This document shows positions 40,033 through 48,568 of a stretch of 64,000 nt of DNA, one piece after another. This DNA comes from Myxococcus eversor. Its GTDB lineage: Bacteria; Myxococcota; Myxococcia; Myxococcales; Myxococcaceae. The stretch spans positions 62,001 through 126,000 of the forward strand of contig NZ_JAAIXY010000015.1 in the NCBI RefSeq assembly GCF_010894455.1, given 5' to 3'. Position 1 is the first letter of the stretch. Every line of letters begins with the position of its first letter. Both the position numbers and the translations under genes were made by a program. The notes under the pieces are model-generated. The model saw only the letters and a program-made list of their open reading frames with translations, was not told where the DNA came from and made no database searches.

Positions 40033-42273
40033 TCAGGGCGCCCCGTCGAAGTGGGCCTCCAGCTTCACGTCCGAGTAGGGCGTTCGGGCCATGAGCATGA
40101 GGTAGTAATAGCCACCCGTCATGGGGGTGGGGATCTCCACTGTCTCGTCGTTGCCCGGAAGGAAGGGCCGATAGTCATACGTGGTCGTCGTGGGCCACGT
40201 GCCGGCGCGGATGTACAGGTCCGCGTTGCCGGTGCCGCCGCTGGCCTTGAAGCGCAGGTTGCGCGCGCCGGGGGGCATATAGAGATAGAAGTAGAGCGCG
40301 CTGCCAGTGGAGGCGAGCGGGCCCCGGTAGCAGCCGTTGTCGAGCCTCTGGCCATTGGCCGCCGTGCAGGGCGGAGTCGTGCCCGGTGGAGGCCCGGAGT
40401 CGGGTGGCACGCAGGCGCTCGGGTCCGTGGTCGCCGCGACACAGAGAATCCACGAGTGGAACTCCGCGTCGTTCGCCGTCCCCAACGCATCCAGGGACTG
40501 TCGATAGGCGCTGTAGTTGCCCGCGCGGAACTGCGCCAGGAACGTGCCCACCTGGTCCGGGTGCCGCTCGAACATGAAGCGCGTGGCCAGATAGCCCCAC
40601 GAGTACACGCGGTCCGCGCCGCTGTTGTAGTCGTTGCGCAGGATTTGACTCAGCTGAAAGACCCTGCCCGTGCCCGACGTCACCGCGCTGTCGTTGTCGT
40701 CCTGTCTCGAGATGTACTCGGCCAGGCCTTCAATCCACCAGATGGTGGGTTGGCTGCTGCTGGCGGTGAAGTCACCCTTCATGTTGAAGCGGCCATCCAG
40801 GTAGTGGATGTACTCGTGGCGCAGGTTCCAGATTTCGAAGGTGGGCCGCAGCCACTCCGCCTCGTAGGCGATGAAGCGGGCCTGGTTGCCGGAGGCCGCG
40901 GGGTCTCCTTCCAGGTACATGCCGCCACTGTGGGTGGTGACGCCGAACAGCACGCCCGCGTACGTCTGGTAGTCGAACCTGCTGTCGAAGACGACCACCT
41001 CCAGGGACGTGTTGTTGTCGCTGGCCACCGGCACGCGGTTCGTCTTCAACTTGTCGTGGAAGTACGACTCCTGCGCGGCGAGTTGCTCACAGCTCTGCGT
41101 GAGCTGCGAGGCCGTCATGTCCTGCACGCGCAGGCGCAGCGTGGCGCCGCAGGTATGCGTGGTGCCGAGCACCGTCTGCTCCACCGTCCGCCGGAAGTCG
41201 CAGATGCCGTACCAGGCGCAGTTCGCTCTGTCGTAGTACTCGGCCATCTCCGCCGTGCCCACCCAGAGACCCGCCGTGGGGCCCGTCATCGAGTGGTTGT
41301 CGAAGACTCCCTTCACCTTGAGGCGCGTCAGCGTCTGAAGGGTTCCAGAGTGTTGGAGGAAGCGGGCCAGCTCGCGCGCCGCGTTGACGGTGAGGTACTG
41401 GTTGGAGGTGGCCAGCAGGTGTCGGGTGCGGGTGATGAAGGAGTCGAGCGAGTCGAGGATGGACGTGTCCGCTCGCACAGCCGTCACGAAGTCGGTGTTG
41501 TAGTGGCCCCGATAGAGGCCGTTGAAGACGCTGTTGGTGGCGCCTCGCATGGACGACGAGGCCACGGTGGTGTCATTGAACCGGTCCAAGAGGCCCTTGA
41601 AGGTGCCCAGATGCCAGGCGGTCTCCCCCGCGCTGTCGATGAGGGTGACGAACTCCTGGAGCACCGTGCCGTGCGCGTCGTTGACGTCCCTGAAGTGGCA
41701 GTTGGCGATGAAGGCCGCGAGCGCCGGGCGGATGGCGCTGCGCAGCGCTGTGCCGTAGCTGCCCACCGCGCCTGACTGGTAGAACTGCACGTAGTAGCCA
41801 GCGCGCAGGAACAGGATGAGCTGGAGCGTCTGCGCGGTGTTGTCGCCCACGTACAGCTGGGCGTTGGGGGTGAGCGCGGTGGCAATGGTGACCATCTTGC
41901 TCTCCATGAAGACCTGCCCGGCCTGGGTGCCCGTCACACCGAACAGCGTGTTGATGCACTCCTCCGTGGAGCCCTTCACCAATGTCACGAGCGAGGGGCC
42001 ACTGGCGGCCGCGAAGGCCGCCGTGTCACAGGCGAGCAGGGCCCGCGATGCCGTGGCGAGGGCTGGCTCCTCACGCAACAGCTCGGGGGCGACATCCGGC
42101 TCGCGCTCGGCGGGCTGGATGCGGCGATGGGTGTGCTCCAGCCCGTGGGCCTTCCACGTGGACTGCGCGGGTGGAGGCTTCCCAGGACGGGCGAGCGCCC
42201 CCGTCGCGAAGAGGGTGAGACCGACAGCGAGGACAAGGGAATGGCGATACCCATCCGTGATGGGACGGCGCAT
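40033..42273 (-). CDS. Secreted M9-family collagenase-like metalloprotease with C-terminal PPC-like domain
   Basis: 746 residues. A signal peptide (about 1-29, ending A-L-A) is followed by a long helical activator region and a gluzincin catalytic domain with H-E-Y-I-H at 486-490 (zinc-binding HExxH, catalytic Glu487) and the downstream W-W-I-E-G-L-A-E-Y that supplies the third zinc ligand. Both match collagenase family M9. Residues about 630-746 form a beta-rich PPC-type domain (Y-F-Y-L-Y-M-P-P-G, then G-T-G-N-A-D-L-Y-I-R-A-G), a secretion and adhesion accessory common in such proteases. Substrates could be prey or environmental proteins. ATG 42273 follows GAGGAG by 9 bases. Confidence 0.85.
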   Translation of the reverse strand: MRRPITDGYRHSLVLAVGLTLFATGALARPGKPPPAQSTWKAHGLEHTHRRIQPAEREPDVAPELLREEPALATASRALLACDTAAFAAASGPSLVTLVKGSTEECINTLFGVTGTQAGQVFMESKMVTIATALTPNAQLYVGDNTAQTLQLILFLRAGYYVQFYQSGAVGSYGTALRSAIRPALAAFIANCHFRDVNDAHGTVLQEFVTLIDSAGETAWHLGTFKGLLDRFNDTTVASSSMRGATNSVFNGLYRGHYNTDFVTAVRADTSILDSLDSFITRTRHLLATSNQYLTVNAARELARFLQHSGTLQTLTRLKVKGVFDNHSMTGPTAGLWVGTAEMAEYYDRANCAWYGICDFRRTVEQTVLGTTHTCGATLRLRVQDMTASQLTQSCEQLAAQESYFHDKLKTNRVPVASDNNTSLEVVVFDSRFDYQTYAGVLFGVTTHSGGMYLEGDPAASGNQARFIAYEAEWLRPTFEIWNLRHEYIHYLDGRFNMKGDFTASSSQPTIWWIEGLAEYISRQDDNDSAVTSGTGRVFQLSQILRNDYNSGADRVYSWGYLATRFMFERHPDQVGTFLAQFRAGNYSAYRQSLDALGTANDAEFHSWILCVAATTDPSACVPPDSGPPPGTTPPCTAANGQRLDNGCYRGPLASTGSALYFYLYMPPGARNLRFKASGGTGNADLYIRAGTWPTTTTYDYRPFLPGNDETVEIPTPMTGGYYYLMLMARTPYSDVKLEAHFDGAP

Positions 42274-42615
42274 GGACTCAGGCTCCTCGGTGGCTGGCAC
42301 TGCAGCGCGGTGTCAGTCGTTCCGGGTGACGCTGAGATGAGCCTCGAGGGGCATTTCTACATCCGGGTACAAGTGCAACTCCCGGGCGACGCCCCGTCCT
42401 GAGGTCCGTGTCAGTGGCAATCCCGGTCGACTCGACGTGTCTCGATGAATTCGAGGTACCACGGGAATAGCAGTCGGGTCTGACAGTGGACCCCGGTGTC
42501 AGCTTCCCTCTCCGGGGCCGTGAAGCTCGCGCCCGCCTCGCGGAGCCCTACCGGATGCGCGCCCTCGAAAGAGGGCCCGGGTTCCCGGTTGGCAAATACA
42601 ACCGGGTCTCCGTTA
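42274..42615. other. Divergent intergenic region upstream of the collagenase and LRR genes
   Basis: About 340 bases without a recognisable gene. If the LRR protein uses a distant GTG (42496), part of this belongs to it, but the translated stretch 42496-42615 is low-complexity and unlike the family. Lower GC than surroundings around 42400-42470 suggests promoters here. Confidence 0.45.
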
Positions 42616-44397
42616 TTGTCCGACGCATTGGGTAAGAGCCTCGAGGACATCACCGCGATTCGCGACCGGCTGGACGACGATGCGCCCCGGCTCGCGCTGG
42701 CCAGCACCCTCACCGCGCGGGGAGACCCGAGAGGTGAGTTCATCGAGATGCAGTGCGCGCTCGCCCGCTATCCGGATGACACGCTCACGCGGGACACCCT
42801 CCTTGCCCGCTCCGAGGCACTGCTGGCGAAGCACCAGGAGGAGTGGCTGGCGCCCCTGGGACTGCGACGCCGCGAGGTGAAGTGGGCCCGCGGCTTCGTC
42901 GATGAGGTGACGCTGACACCGGCGCGGCTCGAGGAGGTGGGCCCCCGGCTCCTGCGCGGCGAGCCGGTCCGGACGCTGAAGTTGGGGGGACTCGACAGTC
43001 GCGCCGAGAAGCTGGAGCAGGCCCTGGGTTCTTCCCTGCTCGATGCCATCGAGGTGCTCGACCTGACGCACTGCCGGCTGGGGCCGGACGCGGGCGAGGT
43101 GTTCGCGAGGGCCCAGGGCCTCACCCGACTTCGTGGGTTGCAATTGAAGGGCAACAGGCTGGGCTTCGAGGGTGCACGGGCGCTCGCCTCCGCGCCGGGG
43201 CTGCGCGAGTTGACGCATCTGGACCTGCACGGCAACGGCGTGGGCCCCGGCGGAGCTCGGGCCCTCGTCAAGTCGTCGTACCTGACCAACCTGCGGGAGC
43301 TGGGATTGGGGTCCTGGCAGGACCGGGAGGATGAGGAGTCCGACGGACTGCTCGGCGATGCGGGGGCGCATGTGCTGGCCCGGGCCACCCAGATGCCACG
43401 CCTGAGGGCGCTCGGAATCGAGTGGAGCGGGCTCACCCAGAAGGGCGCCCGGCTGCTCTCGGAGGCGCCCCACCTGGCGGACCTGCGCAAGCTGTCGATG
43501 GCGGGAAACGACGTGCGCAGCCATGGGGCGCGCGCGCTGTTCGAGCGGATGACGCGGCTGGAGTACCTGGACATCCGAATCAATGGGCTCGGACTCGCGG
43601 GGATGCGCGTGGTGACGTCGTCGTTGAGCCGGCTCACGTCGCTCGACCTGGGCGACAACGGGCCCGGAGTCGCCCAGGCCCTCGCTGAAGCGCCCCGCCT
43701 GACGGGCCTGCGCGAGCTGTGGCTGTTCTCCTCCGAGGTGGGAGATGAGGGGGCACGGACGCTCGCGAGCCTCCCCCACCTGTCTCAGCTCAAGACCCTG
43801 ATGCTCTCCCACAATGGCGTCGGTCCCGAGGGTGCGAGGGCGCTCGCCCACTCACCATCGATGTCGGGATTGAGGTCCCTCGACCTCGGCGGCAATCCCA
43901 TCGGCTCGGAAGGGGCGTGCGCGCTCGGCGGCGCATCCTCCTTGAGTCAGTTGTCGACGCTGAACCTGTCGTTGACCTTCATCGATGAGGCGGGATGCCG
44001 GGCGCTGGCCGCCGGTGAGCACTTCCAGCACCTGACCGCGCTGGATCTCAGCATCAGTCAAATCAGGGACGGAGGTGTCCAGGCGCTGGCCCAGGCGCGT
44101 CACCTCTCCCGACTCCGGACGCTGAATCTCCTCCAGAGCGAGATTGGAGAAGCGGGCATGAGCGCCCTCGCGGCGGCCCCACACCTTTCGGGGCTGAAGT
44201 CACTCAACCTCTCCGGGAACCTTCACACGGAGGCGGTCCTGCGCGGATTCACCAAGGCGCCCTGGGCGGCGTCCGTCGAGGAACTGGGGCTCACCCGCTG
44301 GTGGTTCGAGGGACTGCCGGATGCGGGCGCGGCCCTGCTCGCGGAGCTCTCCCGTGCGATGCCCCACGTGAACTTCGGCCGGTATGTCCGCGAGTGA
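42616..44397 (+). CDS. Leucine-rich-repeat protein with TIGR02996 companion domain
   Basis: About 593 residues. The N terminus carries the TIGR02996 repeat-companion signature (D-D-D-A-P-R-L-A-L-A near residue 18, then R-G-D-P-R-G-E-F-I-E near 33), a domain shared by Gemmata-like planctomycetes and myxobacteria. From about residue 130 to 560 it is built of some 15 leucine-rich repeats of the ribonuclease-inhibitor type (L-x-x-L-x-L-x-x-N-x-x-G-x-x-G-A-x-A-L). No signal peptide was seen. A protein-binding or scaffold role is inferred. The start is uncertain (TTG 42616, TTG 42628 or the more distant GTG 42496), since no clear ribosome site precedes any of them. Confidence 0.75.
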   Translation: MSDALGKSLEDITAIRDRLDDDAPRLALASTLTARGDPRGEFIEMQCALARYPDDTLTRDTLLARSEALLAKHQEEWLAPLGLRRREVKWARGFVDEVTLTPARLEEVGPRLLRGEPVRTLKLGGLDSRAEKLEQALGSSLLDAIEVLDLTHCRLGPDAGEVFARAQGLTRLRGLQLKGNRLGFEGARALASAPGLRELTHLDLHGNGVGPGGARALVKSSYLTNLRELGLGSWQDREDEESDGLLGDAGAHVLARATQMPRLRALGIEWSGLTQKGARLLSEAPHLADLRKLSMAGNDVRSHGARALFERMTRLEYLDIRINGLGLAGMRVVTSSLSRLTSLDLGDNGPGVAQALAEAPRLTGLRELWLFSSEVGDEGARTLASLPHLSQLKTLMLSHNGVGPEGARALAHSPSMSGLRSLDLGGNPIGSEGACALGGASSLSQLSTLNLSLTFIDEAGCRALAAGEHFQHLTALDLSISQIRDGGVQALAQARHLSRLRTLNLLQSEIGEAGMSALAAAPHLSGLKSLNLSGNLHTEAVLRGFTKAPWAASVEELGLTRWWFEGLPDAGAALLAELSRAMPHVNFGRYVRE

Positions 44398-44438
44398 GAG
44401 CCGCTCACGGAAGCGGACGCGCACCCTCCATCGGAGGC

Positions 44439-44467
44439 GACGGGCCCGGAGACGACACGGGCCCGTC
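44439..44467. terminator. Bidirectional hairpin between the LRR gene and the 44483 lipoprotein gene
   Basis: Perfect 9-bp stem GACGGGCCC / GGGCCCGTC, 11-base loop, in the 85-base gap between convergent stops; followed on the plus strand by TGTCCTTCC. Confidence 0.6.
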
Positions 44468-44482
44468 TGTCCTTCCCGCGCC

Positions 44483-44788
44483 CTAGAAACAATCCCCACA
44501 GGCGTAGTCGCCCGTCGGGCCCGCGTCGTAGAACTGCGTGCTCGACTGACAGTGCAGATGCAGGACGTTGTAGTGCCCGGGCCCGGCGTAGTTGCAGGGC
44601 GGCTGGTGGGCCGCCAGTCGATTGCAGCCCCAGAGATACACTTCCGTGAAACCCGCGGGGCAGCTTGGCGCGAGCGACTGCTCCTGCTCGGCGTCAGCCG
44701 GTTCTGACACCTCCGCTTCCACACCACCACAGCCCATCACCAGACCCGCCACCAGGAACGAGACACCCAACAAAGGCATTCTTCGCAT
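44483..44788 (-). CDS. Small Cys-rich lipoprotein
   Basis: 101 residues. A lipoprotein signal (about 1-19) ends in V-M-G-C-G-G. The mature part is acidic at first (E-A-E-V-S-E-P-A-D-A-E-Q-E-Q) and then contains six Cys (S-C-P, W-G-C-N, P-P-C-N, L-H-C, A-C-G-D-C), suggesting disulfide-stabilised folding outside the cytoplasm. No known family. ATG 44788 has GGGAGG about 5 bases before it. It is one of three small lipoprotein genes close to the YcaO-TfuA pair. Confidence 0.65.
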   Translation of the reverse strand: MRRMPLLGVSFLVAGLVMGCGGVEAEVSEPADAEQEQSLAPSCPAGFTEVYLWGCNRLAAHQPPCNYAGPGHYNVLHLHCQSSTQFYDAGPTGDYACGDCF

Positions 44789-44981
44789 GTGACCTCCCGG
44801 AAAAGCACTCATCGTCGCGCAGCGCTGACATGATAGCGCATTCCTGGAAGAGCAGCAGGCGAAGCGGGTTGCCGATTCGTGTGGATATTTCCGTCAGTGA
44901 TAGACGAGTGGTTGAGGGGATGGAGGTTGATTAGTCTTTGCGCGCCACTCACGGCGAAGCCCCCACCTCACGAGGAGCCCC

Positions 44982-45440
44982 ATGCGCCCGACAGAGATGC
45001 TGATGTCGCAGAAGACCCCGAAGGCCCGTTTCTCTTCCCGCGCTGGATGGCTGTCAGTGGGCGCCGCGCTCTGGCTGGGTGTGGGGTGTGGAGGTCCGGA
45101 GCCGCGGGAAGGAGAAGCGCTGGCGGTGGACGAGGCCGCGCTCACCGTGGGGACACTGGGATGCTATGTCGACACGGATGCGCTGGACGTGCCGACTCCG
45201 GTCCGGTGTATCGGTTACCATGACGGGCCGACCTACCTCTTCTATGAGATGATTGGCGCGAGCCCTGGATACACCTACGAGTGGAGCGACTCCCGCTGCG
45301 GGACGACCGGACCCGTTTGTGTCATCCCCGCCCGGGCCACCACGCGGCTGACGATGACGGTCACCATCCGGAACAGCTCGGGCGTGGTGGTGAGCACCCA
45401 GTCCGCGCGCGCCACGCTCTTTCCCATCACCGTCCCTTGA
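44982..45440 (+). CDS. Small lipoprotein with beta-rich domain
   Basis: 152 residues. The signal region runs to the lipobox G-V-G-C near residue 36, with a longer than usual basic N terminus (R-P-T-E-M to R-A-G-W), so the ATG at 45005 may be the true start. The mature domain is small and beta-like with four Cys: G-C-Y-V-D and V-R-C-I-G, then S-R-C-G and V-C-V-I-P, and an Ig-like end T-R-L-T-M-T-V-T-I-R-N-S. Not recognised. GAGGAG precedes ATG 44982. Confidence 0.6.
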   Translation: MRPTEMLMSQKTPKARFSSRAGWLSVGAALWLGVGCGGPEPREGEALAVDEAALTVGTLGCYVDTDALDVPTPVRCIGYHDGPTYLFYEMIGASPGYTYEWSDSRCGTTGPVCVIPARATTRLTMTVTIRNSSGVVVSTQSARATLFPITVP

Positions 45441-45487
45441 GTCTGACGTGAGCATCGGCTGGAGGCGCTCGTGGTCTCCAGCTCCCA

Positions 45488-45517
45488 CGCCGGGCGAAGG
45501 GGCCGCTTCGCCCGGCG
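45488..45517. terminator. Bidirectional hairpin between two lipoprotein genes
   Basis: Perfect 12-bp stem CGCCGGGCGAAG / CTTCGCCCGGCG with a 6-base loop, between the stops at 45440 (plus) and 45531 (minus). Confidence 0.7.
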
Positions 45518-45530
45518 GTGAGTCAGCCGG

Positions 45531-45884
45531 CTAGCAGTTCTGGACGCACGCCGAAACGGATGAACTCGGGCGGACCGTCGCGCTGCTCCCGCAGACGTAC
45601 TGCTCGGAGCCGCACTCCTGGCGGTACTTCTGGGTGCCCGCCTGGTACTGCTTGCAGGCCCAGAACTTCCATCGATACGTGCCGCCGGTGCAGGCGGAGT
45701 CCACGTAGCCACCGCCGCCCCAATCACGACAATTGTTCGTGAACGAGCCCACCGAACAGACCCGTTGCTCCACGTCACCCACGACGACCTCGGCTTCCGG
45801 CGTCTCGGTCTCCGCGCCGCCGCAAGCGCTCATGCAAGCCACCACCGCCCCCAGGAACAACGAACGCACGAAGTGCTTCGACAT
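45531..45884 (-). CDS. Small Cys-rich lipoprotein
   Basis: 117 residues. Lipobox S-A-C-G-G near residue 20, then an acidic stretch and a domain with eight Cys (R-V-C, N-N-C, S-A-C, W-A-C, Q-E-C, Y-V-C, S-A-C, Q-N-C), the last being the C-terminal residue. Four disulfides would be expected. I do not recognise a family. It is divergent from the YcaO gene, and the 240-base gap between them contains three phased 10-bp repeats. Confidence 0.65.
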   Translation of the reverse strand: MSKHFVRSLFLGAVVACMSACGGAETETPEAEVVVGDVEQRVCSVGSFTNNCRDWGGGGYVDSACTGGTYRWKFWACKQYQAGTQKYRQECGSEQYVCGSSATVRPSSSVSACVQNC

Positions 45885-45998
45885 GGTTCGACTCCATCGG
45901 TTGTGTGTCAGCTCGTCGGCCACCCGGTGTCTGCCTTGGACAGGCCAGGCGCGTCCGGCGAGTGGCGGCCTTATCCCAGACGTTTCCCTCTGCCAGGG

Positions 45999-46028
45999 AT
46001 TAAGCGGAATTAAGTCCGATTAAGGCGG
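45999..46028 (+). promoter_or_regulatory. Three tandem 10-bp repeats upstream of the YcaO gene
   Basis: GATTAAGCGG, AATTAAGTCC and GATTAAGGCG follow each other exactly, so RATTAAG recurs every 10 bases, one helical turn, on one face of the DNA. The block is the most AT-rich spot in the intergenic region, 98 bases before the YcaO start codon. Such phased direct repeats usually bind an OmpR/PhoB-like or bacterial enhancer-type activator, or a repressor that oligomerises. Confidence 0.45.
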
Positions 46029-46125
46029 GGGGATGGGGGCGCCGCGGGTGTCGCGTGCCACCCCGAGGGAGAGGGCTTCGCGCGTCGCTGCTGACCTTGC
46101 CCGGCCGAGGTGCTATCCGCCGGGG

Positions 46126-47277
46126 GTGTCCTTCGAGCGAATGACGTCGTCCCGGCTGGCCCGGGCCATGGGGGTGACGCGGGTGGCTCGCGTCACCGGG
46201 TTGGACCGCACCGGTGTGGAGGTGGCGTGCGCGGTGCGCCCGGGCGGGCACGTGCTCCAGGTGTGCAACGGCAAGGGGCTCACCCCGGACGAGGCCGCGT
46301 GGGGCGCGCTGTTCGAGACCGCGGAGCTCTGGGCAGCGGAGACGGTGGTGCCGGGGCGGCTCGCCTGGGGGGCTCGCGCGGAGCTGGAGGGACGGCTGGG
46401 GCCGCTGTGGGGCGCGGACTCGCTGGGCTCCGCGGGGGCGCTCGTGGAGCCTCGGCTGTGGGGCGATGCGGTGCGGTGTGCCTGGCGCGAGGCGAGAGAG
46501 CTGGGCTCGGGCCAGGCGGTCTGGGTCGCCGCGCAAGGTGTGCACGTGACTCCGCCGGGAGGTCCGTCGCTGGGGCCGGTGGCGGCGGCGTGGACGAGCA
46601 ACGGCTCGGGCGCGCATCCAGAGGCGGCGAAGGCGCTCTTGCATGCGCTCCTGGAGGCCGTTGAAAGAGATCAGCTCGCTCGGGTGTTTCCGGAGGGGTG
46701 GACGGAGGAGGCCGTGCGGGGGCGGCTCTTGCGGACGGCGGAGCTGGCGAGGGCCGCGCCTCGGACGGCGGCGCTGGCCGAGCAACTGCGGGAGCGGGGC
46801 TTCGCGGTGTACCTGTTCGATGCCACGCCGTCCGCGCGCACGCCGGGCGCGGTGGGCCTGCCCGTGGGCGCGGCGGTGCTGGTGGACCTGGAGGAAGGGC
46901 CCGTGCCGCTCACGGCGGGGTATGCCTGCGCGCTGGAGCGCGACACCGCGCTCTTGAAGGCGTTGCTGGAGGCCGCGCAGTCACGGCTGACGGACATCCA
47001 CGGCGCGCGCGAGGACGTGGCGTCGGTGGACCGGCAGGCGGCTCGGGACTTCGCGGAGGCGTGCGCGGGCGTGCGCGCGAGGCGGCGGGCCGGGGAGCTG
47101 CCGGACCTGGGCGCGGTGGCGCGAGGGCCCGCCGAGGTCGCCGTGCGACGGGTGCTGACGCGGTTGAAGCGCGCGGGGTTTGCTCGCGTGGCCTCGGTGG
47201 AAATGGACGCGCCCGTGCCCGGCTTGCACGTGCGGCGGGTGGTGGTGCCGGGCATGCTCATCTCGGAGCTCCTATGA
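46126..47277 (+). CDS. YcaO-domain ATP-dependent cyclodehydratase/thioamide-forming enzyme
   Basis: 383 residues. The three ATP/Mg-binding segments of YcaO are in order: K-G-L-T-P-D-E-A at 50-57 with F-E-T-A-E at 63-67; S-N-G-S-G-A-H-P-E-A at 158-167 leading to L-L-E-A-V-E-R-D at 175-182; and L-L-E-A-A-Q-S-R near 280-287 with G-A-R-E-D. The usual C-terminal PxPxP is absent (ends P-G-M-L-I-S-E-L-L). YcaO enzymes phosphorylate a backbone amide oxygen with ATP and install azoles, or thioamides when paired with TfuA. GTG 46126 and ATG 46141 are both possible starts. It overlaps the TfuA gene by 4 bases (ATGA), so the pair is coupled. Confidence 0.88.
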   Translation: MSFERMTSSRLARAMGVTRVARVTGLDRTGVEVACAVRPGGHVLQVCNGKGLTPDEAAWGALFETAELWAAETVVPGRLAWGARAELEGRLGPLWGADSLGSAGALVEPRLWGDAVRCAWREARELGSGQAVWVAAQGVHVTPPGGPSLGPVAAAWTSNGSGAHPEAAKALLHALLEAVERDQLARVFPEGWTEEAVRGRLLRTAELARAAPRTAALAEQLRERGFAVYLFDATPSARTPGAVGLPVGAAVLVDLEEGPVPLTAGYACALERDTALLKALLEAAQSRLTDIHGAREDVASVDRQAARDFAEACAGVRARRRAGELPDLGAVARGPAEVAVRRVLTRLKRAGFARVASVEMDAPVPGLHVRRVVVPGMLISELL

Positions 47278-48452
47278 AGCGGCGCGCGGAGGAACTGGTG
47301 GTCTTCCTGGGGCCCTCGCTCCGTGCGGAGGAGGCTCGGAAGCTGGCCCCCTGCGTGGTGGTGCCCCCGGCCCGGCAGGGAGATGTGTGGCGCGCGCTCG
47401 GCGCCCGGCCGCGTGCGATTGCCCTGGTGGACGGCGTCTTCGAGGCCCAGCCGTCGGTGTGGCACCACGAACTGCTGGCCGCGCTGGAGGCGGGCGTGGC
47501 CGTCTTCGGTGGCTCCAGCATGGGAGCGCTGCGCGCGGTGGAGCTGGCGCCTCATGGCATGGTGGGCGTCGGACGGATTTTCGAGTGGTACCGCGACGGC
47601 GTCATCTCGGACGACGCGGAGGTGGCGCTGCTGCACGCGGATGCGGAGCACGGCTGGCGCCCGCTCACGGTGCCGCTCGTCAACGTCCGGCATGTGGCGG
47701 AGCGGGCTCGGGAAGCGGGCGTGTTGAATGCGCGGCTGGCCCGGGGACTGGTGGACGCGGCGAGCGCGCTCTTCTACCAGGAGCGCACGTGGCCCCGGCT
47801 GATGGAGCGCGCGAGGGAAGGGTGGTCGGAGGCCACCCGGGATGCCTGGGAGCGCTGGTTCCCCCAGGGCATGGAGGACTTGAAGCAGCGGGACGCGCGG
47901 GCCTGCATCCAGGCCGCCGCGGAGTGGGTGGCCTCGCGAGTGCCCCCGGTGCCTGGGATTCGGCGGTCTCCTTCGTCCCTGGTGCGGCGGCGACGGCTGG
48001 TGGAGGACGTGACGCGGCTTCCTGGCGCCGTCGTGCCCTCGGGGCAGGTGCTGGAGGTGCTGCGCCAGGCCCCCGATGCGCGCGCACTCGCGGAGGCGGG
48101 GCTGCGACGGGCGTTGCTGGCGGGGTGGGCCCGGACGATGGGGTTGTCCCCCACTGCGGACGAGGTGGAGGAGGCCCAGGCCGCGTGGTGGCGCGAGCGC
48201 GCGGTGCCCGTGCGCAGGCGCGACGCGTGGCTGGTCGCGAATGGACTGGATGCCAAGGGGCTGCGCGCGCTGTGTGAGGAACTGGCGCTGGAGCGGCTCG
48301 TGCTGACGCAGTCGACGCGGCTGCTCCCGGATGGCCCGTCCTGGGAGGAGGCGCTGGCCTCCGAGTCCCGACTGCGCGGGCGCTGGGCCGAGGCCGCGCT
48401 CGCGGTGTCCGAGAGCGACGAGGTGGACGTGCTCGAGCACGACGCGGACTGA
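47274..48452 (+). CDS. TfuA-like protein, partner of YcaO
   Basis: 392 residues. Residues 1 to about 180 are the TfuA core: V-F-L-G-P-S-L near 10, D-G-V-F near 53, and G-G-S-S-M-G-A-L-R-A-V-E-L at 79-91 followed by G-M-V-G-V-G-R-I-F and D-D-A-E-V-A. In known YcaO-TfuA pairs TfuA is needed for sulfur delivery in thioamidation. Residues about 180-392 are an Arg- and Trp-rich extension (Q-A-A-A-E-W-V-A, L-R-R-A-L-L-A-G-W) not found in the shortest TfuA proteins. It starts within the last codon of YcaO. The pathway's substrate is not visible nearby. Confidence 0.85.
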   Translation: MKRRAEELVVFLGPSLRAEEARKLAPCVVVPPARQGDVWRALGARPRAIALVDGVFEAQPSVWHHELLAALEAGVAVFGGSSMGALRAVELAPHGMVGVGRIFEWYRDGVISDDAEVALLHADAEHGWRPLTVPLVNVRHVAERAREAGVLNARLARGLVDAASALFYQERTWPRLMERAREGWSEATRDAWERWFPQGMEDLKQRDARACIQAAAEWVASRVPPVPGIRRSPSSLVRRRRLVEDVTRLPGAVVPSGQVLEVLRQAPDARALAEAGLRRALLAGWARTMGLSPTADEVEEAQAAWWRERAVPVRRRDAWLVANGLDAKGLRALCEELALERLVLTQSTRLLPDGPSWEEALASESRLRGRWAEAALAVSESDEVDVLEHDAD

Positions 48453-48533
48453 GCAGGGAGGATGGCCGGGAGCCAACGGAGGGAGTTGGGTCCCCTTCGC
48501 CACGGCCAACCCACCTGCCGGGTGGGAAAAATC

Positions 48534-48568
48534 GTGACAGTCCCTGAAGAAAGGCTAGGGTCAACCCT
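48534..48568 (+). promoter_or_regulatory. Candidate promoter with overlapping palindrome before the Ser/Thr kinase gene
   Basis: GTGACA (48534-48539), 16-base spacer, TAGGGT (48556-48561). The palindrome AGGGTCAACCCT (48557-48568) overlaps the -10 element, as a repressor site might. The start codon is about 160 bases further on. Weak evidence. Confidence 0.3.

Noticed and set aside
42496..42615. The LRR gene starting at GTG 42496
   Set aside because: The extra 40 residues are low-complexity and unlike the TIGR02996 family N terminus, and no ribosome site precedes the GTG. Kept as an alternative in the gene entry.
45999..46028. The three 10-bp repeats as the start of a CRISPR array
   Set aside because: Units are too short, directly adjacent without spacers, and no cas gene is near.
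44483..46125. A RiPP precursor peptide for the YcaO-TfuA pair
   Set aside because: The three small genes here have lipoprotein signal peptides and bigger disulfide-type domains, and other short frames lack ribosome sites or a leader-core layout. None was convincing.
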